64,000 nucleotides of DNA from Undaria pinnatifida. Lineage: Eukaryota > Sar > Phaeophyceae > Laminariales > Alariaceae. A program made the position numbers and the translations under genes. Location: assembly GCA_012845835.1 (NCBI GenBank), contig JABAKD010000029.1, forward strand, positions 14,250,392-14,314,391. Reading direction: 5' to 3'. The notes beneath the pieces are model-generated. The model ran no database searches. It was not told where the DNA came from and saw nothing but the letters and a program-made list of their open reading frames with translations. This document shows positions 22,801 to 28,800 of the stretch, piece by piece (positions within the stretch are counted from its first letter, which is position 1; each line of letters starts with the position of its first letter).

Positions 22801-25800
22801 GCTGATTGCGCGAGATGGGCAACAAGCATAAAGGCCAACGACTACCCAATGGGGCATCGACCGAAGAGCAGGCGCTCCTCGGACGGCCGGTAGCATCCTC
22901 ACGACCAGGGTCGGACGCCAAGGTGGTCATGTCAGCGGTCAGGTAGGGGAGGGCGGGGGGGGCGGGAAGCACATGGGTATGGACGAGAACAGCACCTGAA
23001 GCAGGGGTACGTACGCCCCCGCCAGCTCCTTGTTACCCCTATGTGTGACTCGCAGAGACAGCCAGGGGCTCGTGAAGACGTATGCTGTCCACCGCAAATG
23101 TTGTCTTCACCTGCAGCCCCCCCCCCCCCCCCCCCCCTCGCCACTTCCCCTTCCCCCGGCCGCGGCCGTCACCAGTACGGCGGCCGACACGTCTCGTGAC
23201 GACGCTATCAACCGAAGAGAAAACGGCCTCGGGAAATCGTTGGCCCCGCTGCTGCAGTGCAAATCAAGTCCGACAAATTTTTCATTTATGAGAAAATCTG
23301 TCAGGTTTGATCTAGCTCAGGTGCACCGGCCGCACTATCGAACGACCGCCCGAGAGGCGTTTCCTCTTCTGTCGATGACGTGCGCACGACCAAGGGTGGA
23401 CGCCATGGTGGTGATGTTTGCGGCCACGGGGGAGAGGGGGGGGGGGGGGGTACTCAATATGTGCATGGCCGTATTCATATGGCCAGTAGACTCCCGCATG
23501 CCTACTATGCCGGGACGGAGAACGTCGGGTTTTCACCAACCAGGCAGAGATTGCTTGCACCAAGCGCAAAGCGCTGTGAGGTATGCCGTGAGGTGTTCGG
23601 TGAGTCGCATGAAGGGTGAAATGCATCCTTCCAAGAACCGCGCGTAAAACGGACTTCGGCGCCTTGTGCCTACTTTCTTGCTCGTGGATGACAGCGCCAA
23701 TGAGTTATACTTCGTTTTCTGGTGTAGCCACTCCAAAGACAGGGGGGAGAGGGGGGGGGGGAGAGGTCTGCAATGGACGTATACACATCCTCATGAGCTC
23801 CTTGCTGTCTCTGCGAGTTATACGCAGCGCCGTACCAGGGCGCAAAAGAGGCAGCTGCCAAAGTCGTATGTTAGTCCACCGCATGCGCCGTCTTCGCCCA
23901 TATCCTTGACCCTCCCCCCCGCTTTCCTCCGGAGGTGGACGTCACCACCATTGCGTCGCTCTATTAATAGTCGTCAGGATACCACCGACCGAAGGGCAAA
24001 CGCCTCTCGAGCGATCGTTGGCCTCGCTGCTGCAGTGCACCTTGAAGCGACATCAGATGACCAGCACCGTCTCAACGTTTGACGCCGTTCAGGTGCTCTT
24101 CAGCGCTGGGGCCAGCGGCCACGCGAGGGGCATGGACAGAAGGTATAACGCCCCCGGGGGCGGTCGTTCCCCTCCCTGCTGCAGTGTACCTGACCGAACA
24201 CCCTACGGCTATTTTCCGGACGCTTTCAGCAGCAGCAGCAGTGCGCGTGGTGCTGTGGGTACTACAGCAGAGTAGGTGCTGAAGTGGTTCCGAGCTGCTG
24301 CGCCCTTCGCAAGATTAAACGTGAGACGGCGCTGACGGTTTGATCTGCCCAGGTCAATTTAGGCAGTGAGGCCCACAATCGTCCGAGGGACGCTTGCTCC
24401 TCGAGCCGGCCGCCCTCGGGCGAGAGAATGATCTCATGATTATTTGCTCGCTTTTTGAGAGTTGCTTGCTCTTGGTATGCGTCTTCGTATTTTTCTGTAG
24501 TCTGGGAGCGAGAGGGATAAGGATTCGATAATTGCGAAAAAACAAGCATGCGGCTTGCTTCGCTTGTCCTTTTTTTGTTTGCTCGGTGGCCTCCACGCTG
24601 CGGTTCACCTGCGCGAGATCAATTCGTCCAACACGATGTTGATGATTCGATCTGGCTCAGATGCACGGCAGCAGCGGGGCGGACGCCCGGCCGAGGACGG
24701 TCGCCCAAGGAGCGCTTAATCTTCGGCCCATGCCGCCCTTACAGCGAGAGGTCGGACGCCATGATACAGTAGTAGCGTCCACGGCCGGGGGCAAGCCGGG
24801 GGGGAGGGAAGGCACGAGCATGGGCGAAGACAAAGTCTGCTGTAGACATACATCTACACGTCCTGTCAGTTTTTGTCGCTGCCTTGCTAATTGAAGTCTT
24901 TAGAGATGAACCTCGTTTACATTATTGGGAAGCATAATACGTTGTGCCTGGATTGGGTGGGAGGTCATAAATGCAGTGGTACAAGATGTTCACGCGGCAG
25001 CTTTGCCTCGCGTGGTGAGTGGATGGATGGCACCGCTGTCCCTTGAACAAGAATCCGTTGACAGAGAAGCAATTAGCAAACGTCGATGACCGGGTGTTAC
25101 GTACGACCACGGCGCTCGTCGAGAATGATGCCTTGTCTCGCCAAGTGTGGGTACCTTATTGTGTACCTTTTGGTGTACTTATGTGAGCACTTTTGTTCAT
25201 GTTTTCGTGCTTATGGAGAATGATACCTTGTCTCGCCAAGTGCGGGTGCCAAGTGCGGGTACCTTATTGTGTACATTTATGTGTACTTATGTGTGCGCTT
25301 CTGTTTACCTTTTATTGTGTACATTAGGGGGCTGTATTCCGGGACAACCGCCATACTGTCGAGATCAAATGGCGCTTGCTATTGCCCAACCTACGCCTCA
25401 TACGGCATGGCCGCCTAATGTACGACCAGTCTACCAGTGCCGCTCTGGAATGAGGACAGTCAATGCTAAAGTATTGAAGCCGTATTGTACGAGTGATGGA
25501 CGCGTAAAATTTGTAAATGTAAAACGAAGCGATCATTTAGGTGTTGATGACACGTTGATGTTTGACGCTAAATGCGCGCGGTAGGGCAAGGTTTCAAACA
25601 CCTGCAACAAAAAACAAGCAGAGAAAGCAACATGGAAGAATCGGAGTTCTGCTGCTTCAACCAAGCTACTGCTGTTGAAACGTGGTGATGTAGATTTGTC
25701 TCGAGGAGAGACTTTTGATCATTCCAATGACCCGTGACTATTTTGGTCTATCCTATGATATGTATATACTATACTTCGACGAAGTATACTAACAAATCTT

Positions 25801-28800
25801 GATAGCATATTGTCATAGATCTGCCGATATCGGAATGATATACTTTACGTACGATACAGCAATCGAACGATCACACGCAACTTGCAAAGGTGAGCTTCGA
25901 CGAATCCTCGATCCCACAGCTGAAGTGCAAATTACATTTTATAAATACCAGGGTTTTCCACGAGTCGAATCACCTCCCAAGGGGCGGGTCAGACAACGGT
26001 GACCCGACCCGACCCGACCCGACCCGACCCGACCCGATCCGTGAGATCATGAACACCCGACCGGACTCGACCCGCGAGTTTTCGAAAACTTACTGGCGGG
26101 TCGGGCCATGACCCACGAAAAGCCCTGATATATCTTGCAGAAGCTACTTCGAACTATCATCGTACATTTTCGGCAGCTTTCCAAAAATGGCCAAGAGGCT
26201 AAAACACTTCAACAAGCTGCGTTGGAATGTGGTGGTGTAGATGGTATAGAGAAGAGATCTTTAAAATTTCCAAATGGTCCGTGATTGGTCTATTCCACAG
26301 AGGAATGTTACCGGATGGCATCGTACGTCTGCCAAATATGTATACGCGTCAAACGTAGCGCTACGCGTACGTAGTGCCGTCGAGGCGTTTGCGCGTGGAA
26401 TACTAACCGTTTTACTGCTGAATAACATTTTAATTAAATAGTTAAATACGAATTTCAGAGTCTATCCTATATTCCGAAAGCTTCCCAAAAGTTGTCAAGA
26501 GGCCAAAAAGAAACAAAAAAAAACTTGCCTTGAGAAGGCCACTCTCGCCCTCTCCATCCTCTTCCCCGCTGCTGTCGCTCCCCTCTCCAACTCCCCCTTC
26601 GTGCTCTGCTACAGACCCCAAAAAGCCTTTCCGCAGCTGCTCCTGCTCCTGGTCGTACACCAGGCCTCTCGCTCCCCCGTGGCCACTGTTGTTGGCGCCG
26701 TCGTCGTCGCTGTTTTCGTCGGAGCTGATGGCGTCTTCCGCTGTTTCTGCCCCGAGAATTTGCTCTCGAACAACGTCCTTGTAGCGCATCCGTTTCTCCG
26801 ATTTTTTCGCGCCTGGAAGCAGCAGCGCGACGATGCAACAGACACCCACCGCAATCAAAAACAAAACAAAACAAAACAAAACACAAAACAAACAAGGTAC
26901 GAAGGAAACAAAGAAGGCAAAAAAGAGAAAACGAAAAAGGAAAAAAAAGCAAAAACAAAAGAAAAAAAACAGGCAAAAACGACGAGAAACGGGGTGTCCA
27001 GAGAGGACCACGGCAACAAAGACAGGTGTGGCATTGAAAGGAAAAAAAAAATGAGACCCCGAAACAACATGGGCAACCCCCCTTTCTGTTTGGTGTTGCG
27101 ACAACTTCGTCGACGCGAGACGTTAACAGTCAGGGCCCGGACCGGACCGGGCTGGCCCGTCCAACAACAGACCCGGGTCTCCCGCGTGGGTGTCCGCTAT
27201 TTTTCTTGTAAGAAACGGCGGTGCGGGGGTGGGGGGGGTGTAATCATATCATTCATGCACATGGCCGTAGTCCTTCGGCCCACAGACCCTCGCATCCCTA
27301 CAAAGGCGGGATGGAGTACGTCGGGATTTCACCGACATGGGAGTGGGGGCGGAGGGGGCTGCTCAAAAAGTGTCGTCTTGTCCGGAAACAACTCGGGCCT
27401 CACAAATTCCATTTGTTTGAGTTGAAGTTTTACGGAAAATGCTTCAGCTTTTGAGGTGAACAGATATGATCCGTGCTCGATTTAGCTCGTAATCGCGGAC
27501 GGAATCAAGCCCAAATATTAGATAGAGCGGCACTATGAACGTGTACGACTGCGTTTGTCCGTCAAGCGAGTCGTTAAACTCCTCGCAATTCCTGGCCCCC
27601 GCTTCCTCCACAGCTATTAATACTGACAGCAGAGTAACGTTCGCAATCCGACAATTTGGAGCATGAGTTTAAACGTCGATCACTCACGAACATCTCCAGA
27701 AACAAGACGAAATGTATAAACAAAAGTAATACCGCCGGACACTTCCTTACCGTTGCTGACGCCGCTCGCACTACCCTCCTCCGCGAACCATTCCTTGTCC
27801 GTGTTGTAGATGGAGGGGTCTTTGCTCCTGATCTTGTTGATGGTTTTCATTATCTGAAAACGTCAAAGTTACTGAGTTAGAGAGCGGGCGGTTGGGACGA
27901 TCGCTTCGTCGAATATTGGAACGCCTTTTGCGTTCATATTACAACATATACCTGGTACTGGAATCGTATGTGTGTAAAATATCGTAGAGTTCGTACACCG
28001 ATAGTTGTAGATGCGTTCGGAAATGCGCAAACGATATCACATTCCGCAAAAAATTATCTCAGATACTGAAAAAAAGATCTCACACACACTGCAAAAATGA
28101 TCTCACACTGCAGTGCTAAAAAAGGTATTACACAGAGCAAAAATGAACTCACATTGTGCAAAAAAGACCTTACACACTGCAAAAACGATCTCACACACTG
28201 CAAAAATGACCTCACGCACTGCAAAAATGACCTCACGCACTGCAACAAAGATCACAAGTATTACAAAAATAATCTCACATACTTCAAAAAATGACCTCAC
28301 ACGCTGCAAAACAGACCTCACACGCGTTTCAAGCGGTTTGCCTCACAAAGCATGAGCGCGATTCTAAGGGCAACCGCCAGGTACCGTGTACTACAAAATT
28401 TCAGATACGTCGATGGAGAGTTCGGTCAGCGTATAGTACATAGCTGGCACTTGTGCTCAAGACAATGAACATGTTCTCACATTAATACCCTGACATCCAG
28501 CCCGTGGTCTTAAAACTAAGCTGAAAAAGCATCCCGAGAGGAAAAAAAAAAATCCAACTTGAGTATCAGGTACCACTCAGGATGGAGCTGAGTCGTTCGT
28601 GGCTCGCGCGTGTTCTGCTTCCTCGTGACCTCGAGAAAGATATGATAAGCCACCATTAGACCAGTGACCCCTCGTGCATATTACAGTAAGTAGGGCCAGC
28701 TTCACCAAGAATGCAGTATGTAGACCGATGATCGTCCCTGAATACCACCTAGGGCCGGGTTCAGTAAGGATGCGGCATGCAGACCCGTGAATCCCCCTTG

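Larger units (their letters stand above)
21747..26528 (-). other. KRI1 intron 4 (GC-AG)
   Basis: Contains a tandem array at 21770-22290, diverged repeats between 22860 and 24850 (CGCTGCTGCAGTGCA, GGTCGGACGCCA), a poly(C) tract at about 23119-23142, a poly(G)-bordered repeat (23434-23745), a 94-bp tandem duplication (25121-25320) and a CCCGA-rich tract (25995-26110). Confidence 0.65.

Noticed and set aside
26442-27104. 220-codon minus-strand frame with a long Phe-rich segment
   Set aside because: Only 26529-26812 is KRI1 exon 4; the Phe-rich part is the translation of an AAACA-type intronic tract.
28054-28355. Repetitive open frames on both strands
   Set aside because: By-products of the CACACTGCAAAAATGA minisatellite.
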